Assembly (NCBI GenBank): GCA_008921705.1
Contig: VFFE01007570.1
Span: forward strand, 991,915 to 1,055,914
Direction: 5' to 3'
DNA length: 64,000 bases
Source of the DNA: Burhinus oedicnemus
Lineage: Eukaryota; Chordata; Aves; Charadriiformes; Burhinidae
Each line of letters opens with the position of its first letter. Position 1 is the first letter of the stretch. The notes beneath the pieces are model-generated. The model was not told the DNA's origin and searched no databases. It worked only from the letters and a program-made list of their open reading frames with translations. Positions 1-12,482 of the stretch are shown piece by piece. A program made the translations under genes and the position numbers.

Positions 1-1316
1 TTTCCTCGGTAAAGATTGCATCCATGTAAGAAATTAATCTATGGTTGTAACAAGATTTCAGGCTGTACCTGTCTTAGGTGAGAACATCTTCCTAAGAACT
101 CCCTAAAAGAATCAGCAACAAAGGAGTAGAACAATTACGACGTGCAACAATTTCTACTGTCAGTGCTGAATCATTTCTGCAGTATGATAATGTTCCATAC
201 AGCATCTTTAAATAGGTTGCATAGGGTTTGTCTCATCCTCTACCTACACCTCTTGCATAGAGCCTCCAGTGATGTTACGGATACTTATAGGACTTAGCTG
301 GAATTACTCAATTAGTGAGCTCCCACTTATGACAGTCTGCAAATCAGAGCTGGATACAGGAAACATATTGGGGTATCCAGGGCAAATATTGCAAACCCTG
401 AAGCACAGGCTGCTGGTCTCAGCTGGACCACAAGTAAAAAGCAGCCTCTCTTGATTGTCCTTAGCTCAAACAGAGAGATGATTCCGGTTACTGAATTGCT
501 TCTACTTTCACCCAATGACTTGCTATATTAGTCTATGGAATATATTAACACTTCTAAGACAAAGACCTCAATGAACAGTGTTCCAGCTGTGGATGCTCAC
601 TATTATGCTAGAAAAGCAAGTTTCTTCTTATTTGCTCATTCTCTGGCCCTATGATATATTGCATTTAAGGTAATGCAGAGACACATTAATTACAACTATT
701 CTGTGTCTTGGTTAGTTGGGTTTTCTCCCAAGGGGCAAGAGCTAGGTCTGCACAACACTTTAGTCCTCTCCCATATTCCACCACAAGTATCATGCAGTGC
801 TTTTCATCTCTAACTCCTTTAAAACATGAATCCAAAGTTTGGTCTATAGTTATCTAGATATAGGAGGACAATGGTCACAGGAAAGCTCCTGCACTAGACA
901 CCATTTCAGATAGACACAATAACCAGTCAGAAGTCAAGCTCCAAGTAGAAACTCCATCCCATCATTCTTTTTTTGAAGTGGATATCAAGGAGACAGTGTC
1001 TACTGATATTCTGTTTCTCATATAATAAATTGAATTGTAAATAGTTTCTGTCGTCCTGGTCCAGAGCCAAGGATGTTCAAGCTCAAAGAGTTTGCAGACA
1101 ATATTCTCTCCCCATCCCACTACATTCCTATTTCTGTCCAAACCCATGAAGCCTAAGACTCACAGAAGCAACTTGGAAATTGGATCCAGCAGTTTTTACA
1201 AACACCTAATTCATTCCAAGATTCTTTTTTTTTTTTCCCCCCCATTTCTATAGTACCATCAAGGAAATGTCTGCAATTTACCATGGAGACAATGAAGAAG
1301 GGGAAGAGGCTTGTGA
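1..1316. other. AT-rich non-coding DNA, no gene seen
   Basis: No open frame longer than about 70 codons and no repeat family I recognise. The only low-complexity feature is a T12-C7 run at 1225-1243. The short frames here lack domain signatures and occur on both strands, as expected by chance. Confidence 0.6.
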
Positions 1317-2212
1317 TGGGTTGACCCAGGCTAGCCAACAGGTGCCCAACAACCTGCTCTATCACTCCCCCTTCTCAACAGGACAGAGGGAGAAAATACT
1401 ACAAAAAGTACATGAGTTGAGATAAGGAGAGGGAGATCACTTGCCAATTACTGTCATGGGCAAAATGGACTTGACTTGCAGAAATTAATTTAATTTATGG
1501 ACAATTAAAGAGGAGGATAATGAGAAATAAGAACAAATCTAAAAAAAACACCTTCTCCTACCCCTCCTTTCTTCCCAGGCTCAACTTCACTCCCAACTCT
1601 TCTACCTCCTCCCACTGAGCGGTGTAGAGGGATGGGGGAAGTGAGGTTGCAATCAATTCATAATGTTACATGCTGCTTTTCCTTCCTCCTCATGCTCTTT
1701 CCCTGCTCCAGTGTGGGGTCCCTCCCACGGGAGACAGTCCTTCACAGACTTATCCAGCACGGGTTCTTCCCACAGGCTGCAGCTTCCTTCAGAACACAAC
1801 CATCTGCTCCTGTATGGTGTCCTCCACAGACTCCAGGGTACCTGGTCCATGGGCTGCAGGGGGACAACTGGCATCACCATGGTCTTCACCATGGGCTGCA
1901 GGGGAATCACTTTTCCAGTGCATGGAAGACTTCCTCCCCTTCCTTCTTCACTGACCTTGATGTCTGCATAGTTGTTTCTCTCACATATCCGCACTCCTCT
2001 CTTCCAGCTGCTGATGCGCAGCAGTTTTTACCGTTACCTTTTCCACAGAGGTGCTACTAACATTGCTGATGGGCTCAGCTTTGACCAGTGACAGGTCCAA
2101 CTTGGAGCTGGCTGGAACTGGCTTTGTCTGACATGGGTGCAGCTCCTAGTGTCTTCTCACAGAAACCACCCCTGCAGCTCCCCCACTACCAAAACCTTGC
2201 CCCATAAAACCA
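1317..2212 (-). mobile_element. ERV-type LTR, minus strand, with internal tandem units
   Basis: About 0.9 kb matching, from memory, a repeat common in bird genomes. Read on the minus strand it starts near 2212 (TGGTTTTATGGGGC) and ends near 1317 (GGTCAACCCA), so it is bounded by TG...CA. Between about 1690 and 1910 it holds degenerate GC-rich units built around 'ccatgggctgcagggg' and 'gtccctcccacggg'; two copies at about 1845-1865 and 1888-1910 are nearly identical. Next come an AT-rich stretch where AATAAA-like signals sit in relatives (about 1485-1510 here) and a pyrimidine/purine-rich end. No 5-bp target duplication is visible with these ends, so the boundaries are approximate. The frames of 94-142 codons inside it are by-products of the GC-rich units. 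Family not resolved; an ERVL-like LTR is my best guess. Confidence 0.7.
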
Positions 2213-5200
2213 GTACTACCATTAGAGATCATAGGATGTCTAGACAGAGTTTTACAAGATCTATATAAGAGATGAGATCTGGGCACAGACTTAGAGTTCT
2301 TGATCCTGTATCTTGAGCTCAAAAGTTATAAGCATGTAGGCACAACTGGAAGCTCAAAATCCTTCCAGATGAGGTCTTCTGTTCCACTAGTAAATATCCA
2401 AACGTGAACAGTGGAGCTTCTGAATGAGGCTGCCATTCTTTTGTGGGGTGTTCTTGGTTTTCTTCATGCCCAGGTCAGGGAATGCAGGAGATGTTTCAGC
2501 TCAGCTTTGAAATACAGTGGAGCAGACACAATCAGATGTACCTTGCTTTCAAATAGGGATGCTCCCGCACGGATCCTGGCATTTAAGTTTAAATATCCAG
2601 AGAACACTGAAGTCTAGACTGCACAGTTTGTTTATAAAAGTCTGAGATACTGCACAACTCTGGAAAACAGGGATTTTGTTGAAAGACTTTCTTGGCTTTT
2701 GGATCTATATCCCACCTAAAAACAGTCTTAAACATGAAGTAGAGAATCTAAATCTGATTTTTAATTTAGAATGGTACAATGGTATCCTTTCAGATGAAAG
2801 ACAAAACATATTTTAAAGATATGACATTATTAGTAAATGCAAAGACTCACTTGTGACTGTGTGTCCTTGAGCTGCACATTTTTGGAGGTTGGGAGAACGT
2901 TCTTGGGAAGACACAATATATGCTTTCCCTGTTCTTATATTTCATCCAGTACAGCCATACTGACATTCCTGAGACAGGTTAGGTCTGTTGTCAGTCAAAA
3001 AGTATGCCCAGAAGACCATCTACATTTTGACCAGCATGCAGGTAGCCCATTTAAAGAATAGAGAGAGCAAGTAAGAAACTTGTTTTGAATTGTATGTTCA
3101 GGTTTTAGCACCGGATCTCAGCAATCAGCTGTCTACATGTCCATGTCATACAGTGATGACCTTCTTTTACTGTTACCAGTCAATGGTGTGAGGTTTTCAT
3201 TATTTGTTTTGTAAATGGCTGAGAATGGGTAAACATTTCTTCTGTGATAACTCTCGTACTTTGAAAATCAATCTTGTCAACATTGGTGCCTCAGCTTTTG
3301 TTTCGGGAAAATGGTGAATGAAATACAGTGTAGTTTTACAATGCACTGAGGAAATTCATTAATTCTTTGATGGTTCTACAGTGCTTTAGAAAGTAAACTG
3401 AGGTATCCTTGATATTAGGTAATCATATGAACCTAGAGAATCACCTTATATCACTTGAAGCCATCACTCTACTTCACAGAGTTGATTACAAAAAAGGGTC
3501 CCCAAAAATGCAGATTTTCTTAGGACATCAGTCAACAACTCTTCACTTCTTATGAACAAGCCAAACTCTCAGATTTCTTTGATTTCTTCCAGTCAATTCA
3601 GTATGAAAACATATGCAGTAAAGCTGTCAGATACAATCTCTTAAAGGAAAACAATCACAAATCTGGTTTATGTGCCCTAATGGTCCAAACGTAAATAAGT
3701 ACTCAGAAGGGGGAATTAGCATAATAGGCATGAATTAACTGACTGAGATAAACAGAAAGTATTTCTGTTTCAAACTGAATCAAAATAATTCTGCACAAAT
3801 AGAAAAATACCTTTAACTTCATGGACATCTTTTTAATTCTTTGACTTAATATTAACTGAAAATGCCACAATACTGCATAAAAGGTTATTCTTCTTGTATA
3901 TATCCTCTTGGCTGTAATCTAGGAAAACCAATAAGCTAATATAAAGAGTCTGGTCTGAAAGCAATAACGTACATTAACTAACACATGCCAGTAAAGGAAA
4001 GCTAAACGAATGCTTTTTCTTTTGAGGTCATCGGGTCATTAGGACATAGGTATATGCTGCCTACAATACAATAGGCAAAGGGCATGGGGTTCTTTTTGCC
4101 AGCAAATGTACATTTGACAAGTTTTGTCTCTGGGCTTGTTTGTTTAGGGTTTTTTTATTCACCTCTCCAAACATTTCTGAGCAGACTTATCATTCAGAGT
4201 TCTGTATAACACTTGAAAACATTCAGAGGAGATCCTAAACAATAGCAACCTATTGAGTATTTCTGGAGTTTCCAATTTTGGTGTGGAAGAATAGACCTTC
4301 AAAACTGATCACTCATATAATTTCAAGAAAATTGTGTATGCCATACAGTTTGAAGTTTTGCAGAATCATAGGCATTAAAGATGTTTTTCTGCTTTCCACG
4401 GACCATTGCAAAATGACTGTTCTCCTTTTTGCTTTCAGAAACAAAGAGTATCGAAACAAATATGTCTTTGAGTAAGAATTATATAAATAATAATGCCAAG
4501 TATTACAGTTTCAATAAATGATATATCAACACAACTTTGCATCTTTACCCTATTAAGAGTATGTCTGGAATTTTTTAAATTGCAGCACACCAGTTTTGAT
4601 CTTAGCATCTATCTCTGTACGTTTCTGTATAGTTTAACTGAACGTGCTTTCAGCAATGATTTGTCATTTTTTTCTAAATGAATCTGAAATTTTATGTAAA
4701 TTAATGACACAGTGATTCTTTGAAAATTTTGTGTCCACAAATCATTTTTTTTTTGAATCTTTTATTCCATTTTTCAGCTGATCAAAGACATTTCCTTAGA
4801 CAGGAAATTTTTATAAATAAAACAAGCAAGCATCCTGCAAATTTCAAGTAGTTTGGTATATATGTAGGTAGAATCTAAATTAGCACATTGTCTAGGGTAG
4901 TCTACGTTGACCTATTTAGCTTTAAAGCAGAGCTGTAAGAGAGTAATAATGAACTATAACTGCTTTCACTACATCACATTTCACACATATAATTTAAAAT
5001 GTATTTATTTAGTATTGGCAGAGAACACAATGCAAAGTATCTGGCTTGTAAAATCTAAGAATAAAGTTAGAAACAACAATACCATAAAGTCTGAAACCCC
5101 AAAGCAGCTCAGTATTTTCAAAGTTTCAAGCTAGATATTTTGAGTGTCAAGCAAGCAAAAAGTGGTTGGTTTTGGAGTAGGCATTAGCAATTGAAAATCT

Positions 5201-5633
5201 GTTTGCACATACCTCATGGGCATTACAATTCCTGAGACATTTTCTTTACGAGGGAGGGCTTGGATAACCATTTTGAAACCAAGTCTTACCGTTCTCCCTT
5301 TGATAACCTGTATGTCCATCTTTTCTTCTGTGGCATATGTATTTAGTCAGACCATGTGATACACACTGGCTTGTGATCACCTACCTAACTGGTAAATATT
5401 ACTCACATGCAGAAGAGGGCTTGTTCATGCTTTTACCAAACCTGCCTCAGGAGACACAGAAGGTACTGTTAGAATTGACTGGAAATTTTTTCTAGACAAA
5501 AGACTAACAAACTTGGAGAAAAAACATAGTTTCTCATCTGAAAATCTTCTAGGATAATCAGAAACAGATAAAGGTAGAAATGTCAGTGAGATTTAAGGAG
5601 AGGTGGGACTTTTGAATGATTTTGATGAAAAAA

Positions 5634-5672
5634 GGGGGGGGGGGAAACAAACAAACAAGCAAACAAAACAAA
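5634..5672. repeat. G11 run and (AAAC)n simple repeat
   Basis: Eleven consecutive G at 5634-5644, then AAAC-type tetranucleotide units with one G interruption to 5672. Length-variable low-complexity DNA. Confidence 0.9.
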
Positions 5673-6137
5673 TTTGGAGTGGTTTATCTGTGCCAGACTG
5701 TGTAACAGAAGCACAGCTTAGGAATGCAGTAAAATAGAAAAATGGGAATCACCTGCAAGCACAAAAAGAGGGTATCTCTTTCTCATACCAAGTGCTAGCA
5801 CCGGAATGTTATAGAAACTAAATACCGCTTGAATTTATATTTCTTTGGTTTAAAAAAGATCATAAAAGAGTGAATAGAAACATGATCATTTTGTCCTTTA
5901 TAACTTTTACAAACTTGAAAGCATTTGTTTCTCCATGCTGCATTCACTTTTTTCTCAATGAGTACAAGGGAAATCATCTACCAAATTGCATCTTCACATT
6001 CTTCTATTGGTGATAACTGCCATTCAAAGTCCAGCCAGTTTGTTGTCTCAGCTTCTTTGTTCCTTTAGTAATTCCTTTATTGGTAACAAGGAATATACAG
6101 GAAATGGTAAGCAAGCTCCTCAATAGGTTAATGTTTT

Positions 6138-6163
6138 TAACATCAACAGTTATGTTGATGTTA
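6138..6163. repeat. Perfect 11-bp inverted repeat (hairpin)
   Basis: taacatcaaca at 6138-6148 is exactly complementary to tgttgatgtta at 6153-6163, with a 4-nt gtta loop. AT-rich and short; no transposon ends were recognised around it. Confidence 0.6.
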
Positions 6164-8638
6164 GCTAAAAATGAGTTAAAATTAAGAGTTCAGGCACACA
6201 GTGTACTTGTATGTTAATGGGGTGATTTGTGTAGACCTGTCATTGAGTGTTAACATTTACAAATGTAATTAATTCAGTCGTATAAAACAAATATTAGATA
6301 GTTATATTTTGATGAATTTAAACCTATGTATAAATGCCAGCAGAAAGTTCCAATCATACTTAGTCAGGAATATGCATTAATCTTGCTTAGTTTTGCTCTA
6401 TATGGTGCACTAGAAAAGATCTTCTGGCAAAATTAAAAATAAATGCCTACATTTGACCTCTGACTCATGCAGTGTGGAAACATAAAATATTTAGGTTTTA
6501 ATTGTGCTATTTTTCAGCTGCACCAAATCAGACCATCTGTCCAAAGTCTAAACTAGGTTTGTTTTTCCACATATACTGAAATGCTTTTTTAAAAATTATG
6601 TTTTATTATTTTTTCTGAGTAAAAAGTTCAGAAATATTTGCATATATCCAAACAGGAATAGCCCAACATCTAATTAACAATAAAATATGCATTGAATAGG
6701 AAAAATCAATATTGATCTGCAAAATACCATGCCAATTTGTTCTCACAGTAAGCATCCTTTCCCTCCAATCAACTGATTTTCTTTGACAAAGGGAATGGGA
6801 AAAGGAAAGTGCTCAAACGAAATATAAGTGAATGTTGTTTGCAAAGAAGAAATGTGTATTCCAATGGCAAATACTTCAGGCCAGATTTTCCTACAACTTT
6901 CCAGTTTTTATGCTTCACTGAAAACAAAAAATAAAACAGATCCTGAAAATCACATTTGAAAAAACTATCACAGATGGCAATGCTTATTTGTATACTCACT
7001 AGATAATGCTCACAGTATCATATATTTGCATTTTATTTTCACTCAGAAGTTGCCTCCCAGTCATTTTCATTCCAATAGGCAGGTCTTTCCTACAGCAAAA
7101 AGGGAGCCGGTGGCAAGAGGACTTAAGCGGTGTTAAGATGTGAGCAGCAGTGCAGAATGATACTATTCCAGCAGGTCCTCGGGAAAGACCCGTTTGCAGA
7201 GCAGATGATAGGTTTGCAAGAAGACCCTGAAGGCTGATCTCCTATGACTTAATGCTGTTCAGGAAACCAATGAAGAATGGACTTCCCCGCTTTTTGGGCC
7301 TCTGTGCCTGTGTTCACAAAGGTGGCCTATTACCTTGAGGAGCTTAGCCTTGTCAGAAAGAGGTAGGTTCCGGTATCTCTGCCTGCTTACTCCTCTCTTG
7401 CTCTCAAAATGGCACATCCCAGTCAAGCAGCAGTGCATTTGCACTGCCACATGTGAGTGTAACAAACGGTCTTCACATCCATAAGAACAAATGTCAGCTA
7501 CTCAGAAAAACCTTGAAATTACTTTAGCCACATACGTGCCCCAAAAAATTTTGAGCAGTGCTACTGCTCAGATTGTTCTGCTCTTTTCCTTCCTTATGTC
7601 AGCATCACTTCACACTCCAGACACATTAATCCCAAAATATCTACACAGGAGCTTAAGAATTTCTTATATCTCCACAAGACACAAAGATGAAATGTAGATG
7701 TTTTCAAATCCGACATCCGTATCTGAGTTAATCACCTTAGCCTTTATAATCAGTGAGTGGGTAGGATAGGAATTTTTTGGGCATGGTTCATCTCCTCCCA
7801 AAGTAGAATTTTGTCAAATGATTGATGCCCTAAATGTGCCTATCATTCTCCAGAAGACCATGGCATGACTAGCTGAGATTATAGGTATCTAAAGCTAGGT
7901 GAGATGAATCCCGCCCACAGTGATGTATTAGATTAAACAAATGCTATCAAAATATTCCAAAATACATCAAGTTGATGACTGCTATAGTTTTATATCAAAC
8001 GTCCCCTTGAAGTGCCCTTTACTTTTTGTGTTATTGTCAAAATGAAGTCATGAAGACCAATAATGAACAGCTGGAAAAGTGCATGTTACATAAAGGTGAA
8101 GCACATCTGAAGTGTTCTACAGAGGATTCAATAGAGGTTTGGAAGAGTTGAATGTAATTCAACCAGCTAGAATTGCAAACAGTGAAATAAAAAAGAGAAA
8201 AAGAAAAGGGAAAGCAAAAGAAAGCTGCCAAATTCCAGGCTGTCTATTTATTCTGTGGTTGAGAAACCCTGAAAAGTTAGTTATCTTTTGTTAAAGTTGC
8301 AACACTATCTGATATTTCCGTGACAACAGACTTAATGATTAGCAATATTGAAGACCCAATGCCTGAAATGATACTGATAAAAATTTTAACTCAAATATAC
8401 ACTTAAAATAATATACTGAAAAGAATACATGATCAAAACCATTTTTCAGGACATACAAGAGTATGTTTTGGAATAACCATTTGCAAGGATAGCACTGAAG
8501 GCATAGAGATATTCTGGTTTGTTGAAGGATGTGTTTCTAGAAGAAAACAGGTAGAAAATTTCAGTCTTTTTGGGGCACACTGAAGTTATGTGTGTAAACA
8601 TTACCTATTTGCTTTATTTTTGTTTATGACTGGGGCAT

Positions 8639-9245
8639 TGCGCTGGTTTTGGCTGAGAGTGAGTTAATTTTCTTCTTTTGAAACTTGGATGGGACTATGT
8701 TTTGGATTCCTGCTGAAAATAGTGTTGATAACACAGGGGTGTTTTCATTATTGCTGAGCAGTGCTCGCACAGAGTCAAGGCCTTTTCTGCTGCTCACGCC
8801 ACCCCACCAGCGAGCAGGCTGGAGGTGCACAAGAGGTTGAGAGGGGACACAGCTGGGACAGCTGATCCCAACTGACCAAAGGGATATTCCACACCATATG
8901 ATGTCATGCTCAGTATATAAAGCTGGGGGAAGAAGGAGGAAGGGAGGGATGTTCGGAGTGATGGTGTTTGTCTTCCCAAGTAACGGTTATGTGTGATGGA
9001 GCCCTGCTTTCCTGGAGATGGCTGAACACCTGCCTGCCAATGGGAAACAGGGAATGAATTCCTTGTTTTGCTTTGCGTTTGTGTCCAGCTTTTGCTTTAC
9101 CTAGTAAACTATCTCAACCCACAAGTTTTCTTTCTTTTACTGTTCCAATTCTCTCCCCCATCCCACCGGGGGCAGGGCAGAGAGGGGAGGTGATGAGTGA
9201 GCAGATATGTGGTGCTTAGTTGCCGGCTGGAGTTAAACCACAACA
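8639..9245 (+). mobile_element. ERV-type LTR, plus strand, probably solo
   Basis: About 607 bp beginning TGCGCTGGTTTTGGCTG and ending TTAAACCACAACA, i.e. TG...CA. I recognise the whole stretch as a widespread bird LTR from its conserved blocks: 'gttgataacacaggggtg', 'gctgagcagtgctc', 'cagagtcaaggcc', 'gggatattccacacc', 'ctttcctggagatggctgaa' and the 3' 'ggtgcttagttgccggctgg'. U3 promoter elements are in order: CRE-like TGATGTCA (8899-8906) and TATATAAA (8914-8921). An AGTAAA at 9103-9108 lies where relatives have the poly(A) signal. No gag, pol or env follows, so it is probably a solo LTR left by recombination. The 5-bp flanks (ggcat / agaat) do not match, so target-site duplication is not supported or has decayed. 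Confidence 0.85.
8899..8921 (+). promoter_or_regulatory. LTR core promoter: CRE-like site plus TATA box
   Basis: TGATGTCA at 8899-8906 differs by one base (T for C at the central CpG) from the CREB/ATF site TGACGTCA, as expected from methyl-CpG decay. TATATAAA follows at 8914-8921. A start would be expected roughly 25-30 bp downstream, near 8945-8950, in the GA-rich tract. Activity in the host is unknown. Confidence 0.55.
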
Positions 9246-10707
9246 AGAATGAGTATTGAACAGCAGCTAAAAATTCTTCATGACTAGTACAATACCTGGG
9301 GTTCAAAGCCACACTTTTCCAGAAAATACCTACTGTATGATATATATTTATTAATAGCGTTCCTATCACATTAATACTTTAAGGTCAGCCAGTAGGGGTA
9401 TTATGATATTGTAAAATTTTAATCCTAATAACTGTGCCTATGGTAATAAAATATATGTAAGTTTTTGCCTTTATGAGTTTGAAGTTGATTTATGTTATGT
9501 TGTAACCGCTTTCTGAGGAGGATGTCCTGCTGTAACTTAGAAATGTGTATTTTGCAGACGACTATATTTCTTTTCACCATTCTAAACATAATAAACAGTT
9601 GAATGGTTATGCAGAATTTTTAGAAGAACTAGTATTGAAATAGAATGGCATACCAAGCGTTAGATGTATTTACTTTTGAGAGTCTTGTGTTACAAAATTT
9701 TAACAGAATAGTTGTTCAGTTTTAATTTCTTAACCACTACACATTTCAAATATTTTCAGATCCTCAACAGGCTAATACAATTGTCTAGTGCATAATACAG
9801 ATACAAAGAAAAATACATCTGAAATTATTTCTCTTTAAGACCGTTTCCTCTCAGTGTCTCTTTACACTAATTATTTGTACACAGCATGAGACCTCAGAGG
9901 CCACATATGCTGACCAAGAAATATTTTTTTGTATTATTTCAAGTATCCAGTTAATTTTAAATGATGACTATTCCTTTCATTATTTTATGCTGATGTCTGT
10001 TGTGTGGCCTTCTACTGCAAACCATTGGGAAGGCTTGTTTTCTAGACTGCTTTGGTGTTTCGTTTTGGTGTTTAGTTGGGTTTTATTTTGCACTGTTGCA
10101 TATCATTATCTTTAGTGATAACTTATTTTGCTGACTTCATTCTTTAAATACAAAAATTATTAGAATAAGAGATTTATGAAAATTTCCCTTGGAAGACTTT
10201 CCTGATAGAAATGTAGTTTTTTGAGAAATCGGTTCTCAAAAAAAAATCTAGACTATTTTAAATCTGCATCTAAACTTTTCTACATCTAATTTTACTTCAT
10301 AAATAAGTTCTACTGCCTCAAAGCACTTTCGAATAAGGCTTCCATCCTTTCCTACTGTCAAGGCTCTCTAGAAGACTACACCCTCCATAAGACAGTATGG
10401 GAGAAAGTAGGGTGGAAAACCATGGAACTCATAAAACTTGAGGTCCTTGTAGGAGACAGGGTATGTATAGGGAAGCCTCATTCAGAAGGAAATGGAGGTA
10501 AGAGCCAGCCAAGCTACACCTAGCTAGAGTTCATTCCCCACTCCCCTTAAGAGTACAGCTTAACTAATGTTGAAAAAAATGGAAATGAAGAATTCATCTC
10601 ACTGATACTTCACATCTAGTATTTAGGCATGTAATCTTAACTAGGTGTCAAAATTTCTGCAAAAGGGAGACACAAGATCACAGAACAATTTACCCCATCT
10701 CAAGATA
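9246..10707. other. AT-rich non-coding DNA, no gene seen
   Basis: About 1.5 kb between the LTR and the first CR1. No coding signature, simple repeat or transposon recognised. Confidence 0.55.
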
Positions 10708-12482
10708 ACCTGAAATGGGCAAGGATGTCAAGGACAATAAGAAGTGCTTCTTGAAGTACATCAGTAGCGAAAGGAAGATTAGGGAAAATGTGGGCCCACT
10801 GCTGAATAAGGTGGGTGCCCTGGTCATGGAGGATGCAGAGAAGGTGGAGTTACTGAATGCCTTCTTTGCTACAGTCTTTATTGCTAAGGCTGGCCCTCAG
10901 GAATCCCAGACCTGGAAGTAAGAGAGAGACTCTGGAGCAAGGAAGACTCCCTTGGTCGAGGACAACCAGGTTAGAGATCATTTAGGCAAACCTGACACCC
11001 ACAAATCCATGGGCCCTGTTGGGATGTACCCACAAGGGCTGAGGGAGCCAGCAGATATTATTGTGAAGCCACTCTCCATTATCTTTGAAAGGTCATGGAG
11101 AACAGGAGAGGTGCCTGCGGACTGGAGGTACACCAGTCTTCAAAAAGGGCAAGGAGGACCCGGGAAACTACAGGCCAGTCAGCCTCACCTCCATGCTTGG
11201 AAAGGTGATAGAAAAGCTCATTCGGAATGTTACCTCTAAGCATGTAGAGGAAAAGAAGGTTATCAGGAGTGGCCAGCATTAACTCACCAACAAGAAACCA
11301 TGCTTGACCAATCTTATAGCCTTCTATGATGGCAGGACTGGATGGGTAGATGAGGGGAGGGCAGTGGACATTGTCTACCTCGACTTCAGCAACACTTTGA
11401 CTCTGTCTCACATAACATCCTCATAGGTAAGCTTAGGAAGTGTGGGTTAGATGAGTGGATGGTGAGGTGGATTGAGAACTGGCTGAATGGCAGAGCTCAG
11501 AGGGTTGTGATTAGTGGCACAGAGTCCAGCTGGAGGCCTGTAACTAGCAGTGTTCCCAGGGGTCAGTACTGGGTCCAGTTCTGTTCAACATATTCATCAA
11601 CGACCTGGATGAGGGGACAGAGTGTACCCTCAGCAAGTTTGCTGATGACACAAAACCAGGAGGAGTCACTAACACACCAGAAAGCTGTGTTGCCATTCAG
11701 TGAGACCTGGACAGGCTGGAGAGTTGGGTGGACAGGAACCTAACGAAGTTCAACAAGGGCAAGTGTAGGGTCCTGCACCTGGGGAGGAACAACCCCATGC
11801 ACCAGTACAGGTTAGGGCTTGACCTGCTGGAAAGCAGCTCTGCAAAGAGGGACGTAGGAGTCCTGGTGGACAACAGGATGACCATGAGCCAGCAATGTGT
11901 CCTTGTGGCCAAGAGGGCCAATGGCATCCTGGGATGCATTAAAAAGAGTGTGGCCAGCAGGTTGAGGGAGATCATCCTCCCCCTCTACTCTACCCTGGTG
12001 AGGCTGCACCTGGAGTACTGTGTCCAGTTCTGGGCTCCCCAGTTCAAGAAAGACAAGAAACTACTGGAGAGAGTCCAGCAGAGGGCTACAAAGATGATCA
12101 AGGGACTAGAGCACCTCTCATGAGGAAAGGCTGAGACACCCAGGTCTGTTTAGCCTGGAGGAGAGAAGACTGAGAGGGGATCCCATCAATGCTTATAAAT
12201 ATCTAAAGGGCAAGAGGACAAGAGGCAACATGCACAAACTGCAACACAGGAAATTCTATCTGAACATAGGGAAAAACTTCTTTACTTTGAGGATGACAGA
12301 GCACTGGAACAGACTGCCCAGAGAGGTTGTGGAGTCTCTTTCTCTGGAGATAGTAAAAACCCACCTGGATGTGATCCTGTCCAACCTGTTGTAGGTGAAC
12401 CTGCTTTGGCAGGGGGGTTGGACTAGACAGTATCCAAAGGTCCCTTCCGACCCCTACTGTTCTGTGATTCTGTGACTCTGTG
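10708..12482 (+). mobile_element. CR1 LINE, 5'-truncated, plus strand
   Basis: About 1.77 kb of a chicken-repeat-1 non-LTR retrotransposon, running from the endonuclease/reverse-transcriptase linker of ORF2 through the RT domain to the 3' UTR. The tail is TTCTGTGATTCTGTGACTCTGTG at 12460-12482, the octamer-repeat end typical of CR1 in place of poly(A). Just before it is the CR1 3' block 'aacctgctttggcagggggg' near 12398-12417, then a 'ggttggactaga' stretch. The 5' truncation is typical of target-primed reverse transcription. Several indels and stops mark it as long dead. Confidence 0.95.
10715..12400 (+). pseudogene. CR1 ORF2 remnant (reverse transcriptase), frameshifted
   Basis: Conceptual translation across three frames gives CR1 ORF2: KDVKDNKKCFLKYISS (10721 on), PLSIIFERSWRTGEVP (about 11069-11116), NYRPVSLTS (about 11168-11194), NWLNGRAQRVVISG (11480 on), the RT catalytic box FADDT at 11638-11652, and [15 protein letters not shown] (about 11995-12040). 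A full-length ORF2 would start with an APE-type endonuclease; that part is missing. Breaks: a 1-nt deletion near 10912 compensated near 10945, indels near 11130, 11390 and 11565, a TAA near 11281, a TGA at 11701-11703 where relatives have CGA (CpG decay), and a further frameshift near 12120. Longest open piece is 131 codons (11728-12123). Non-functional. Confidence 0.93.

Larger units (their letters stand above)
2213..8638. other. AT-rich non-coding DNA, no gene seen
   Basis: About 6.4 kb without a supported gene. It contains a G11 run followed by (AAAC)n at 5634-5672 and a perfect short hairpin at 6138-6163. The largest open frames (60-76 codons) show no recognisable domain and no codon bias. 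A slightly GC-richer stretch at 7090-7470 has a minus-strand frame with a weak transposase-like look, discussed under rejected items. Confidence 0.55.

Noticed and set aside
1632..2060. 142-codon plus-strand frame, with overlapping frames on both strands
   Set aside because: Lies wholly inside the LTR at 1317-2212 and follows its GC-rich tandem units; no protein domain.
7259..7465. Minus-strand 68-codon frame with NLPLSDKAKLLKVIG, faintly like the N-terminus of Tigger/pogo-type transposases
   Set aside because: Similarity is limited to about a dozen residues, the flanking translation does not continue it, and no terminal inverted repeats were seen.
11079..11411. 110-codon minus-strand frame
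   Set aside because: Antisense of CR1 ORF2; frame is a shadow of the sense RT sequence.
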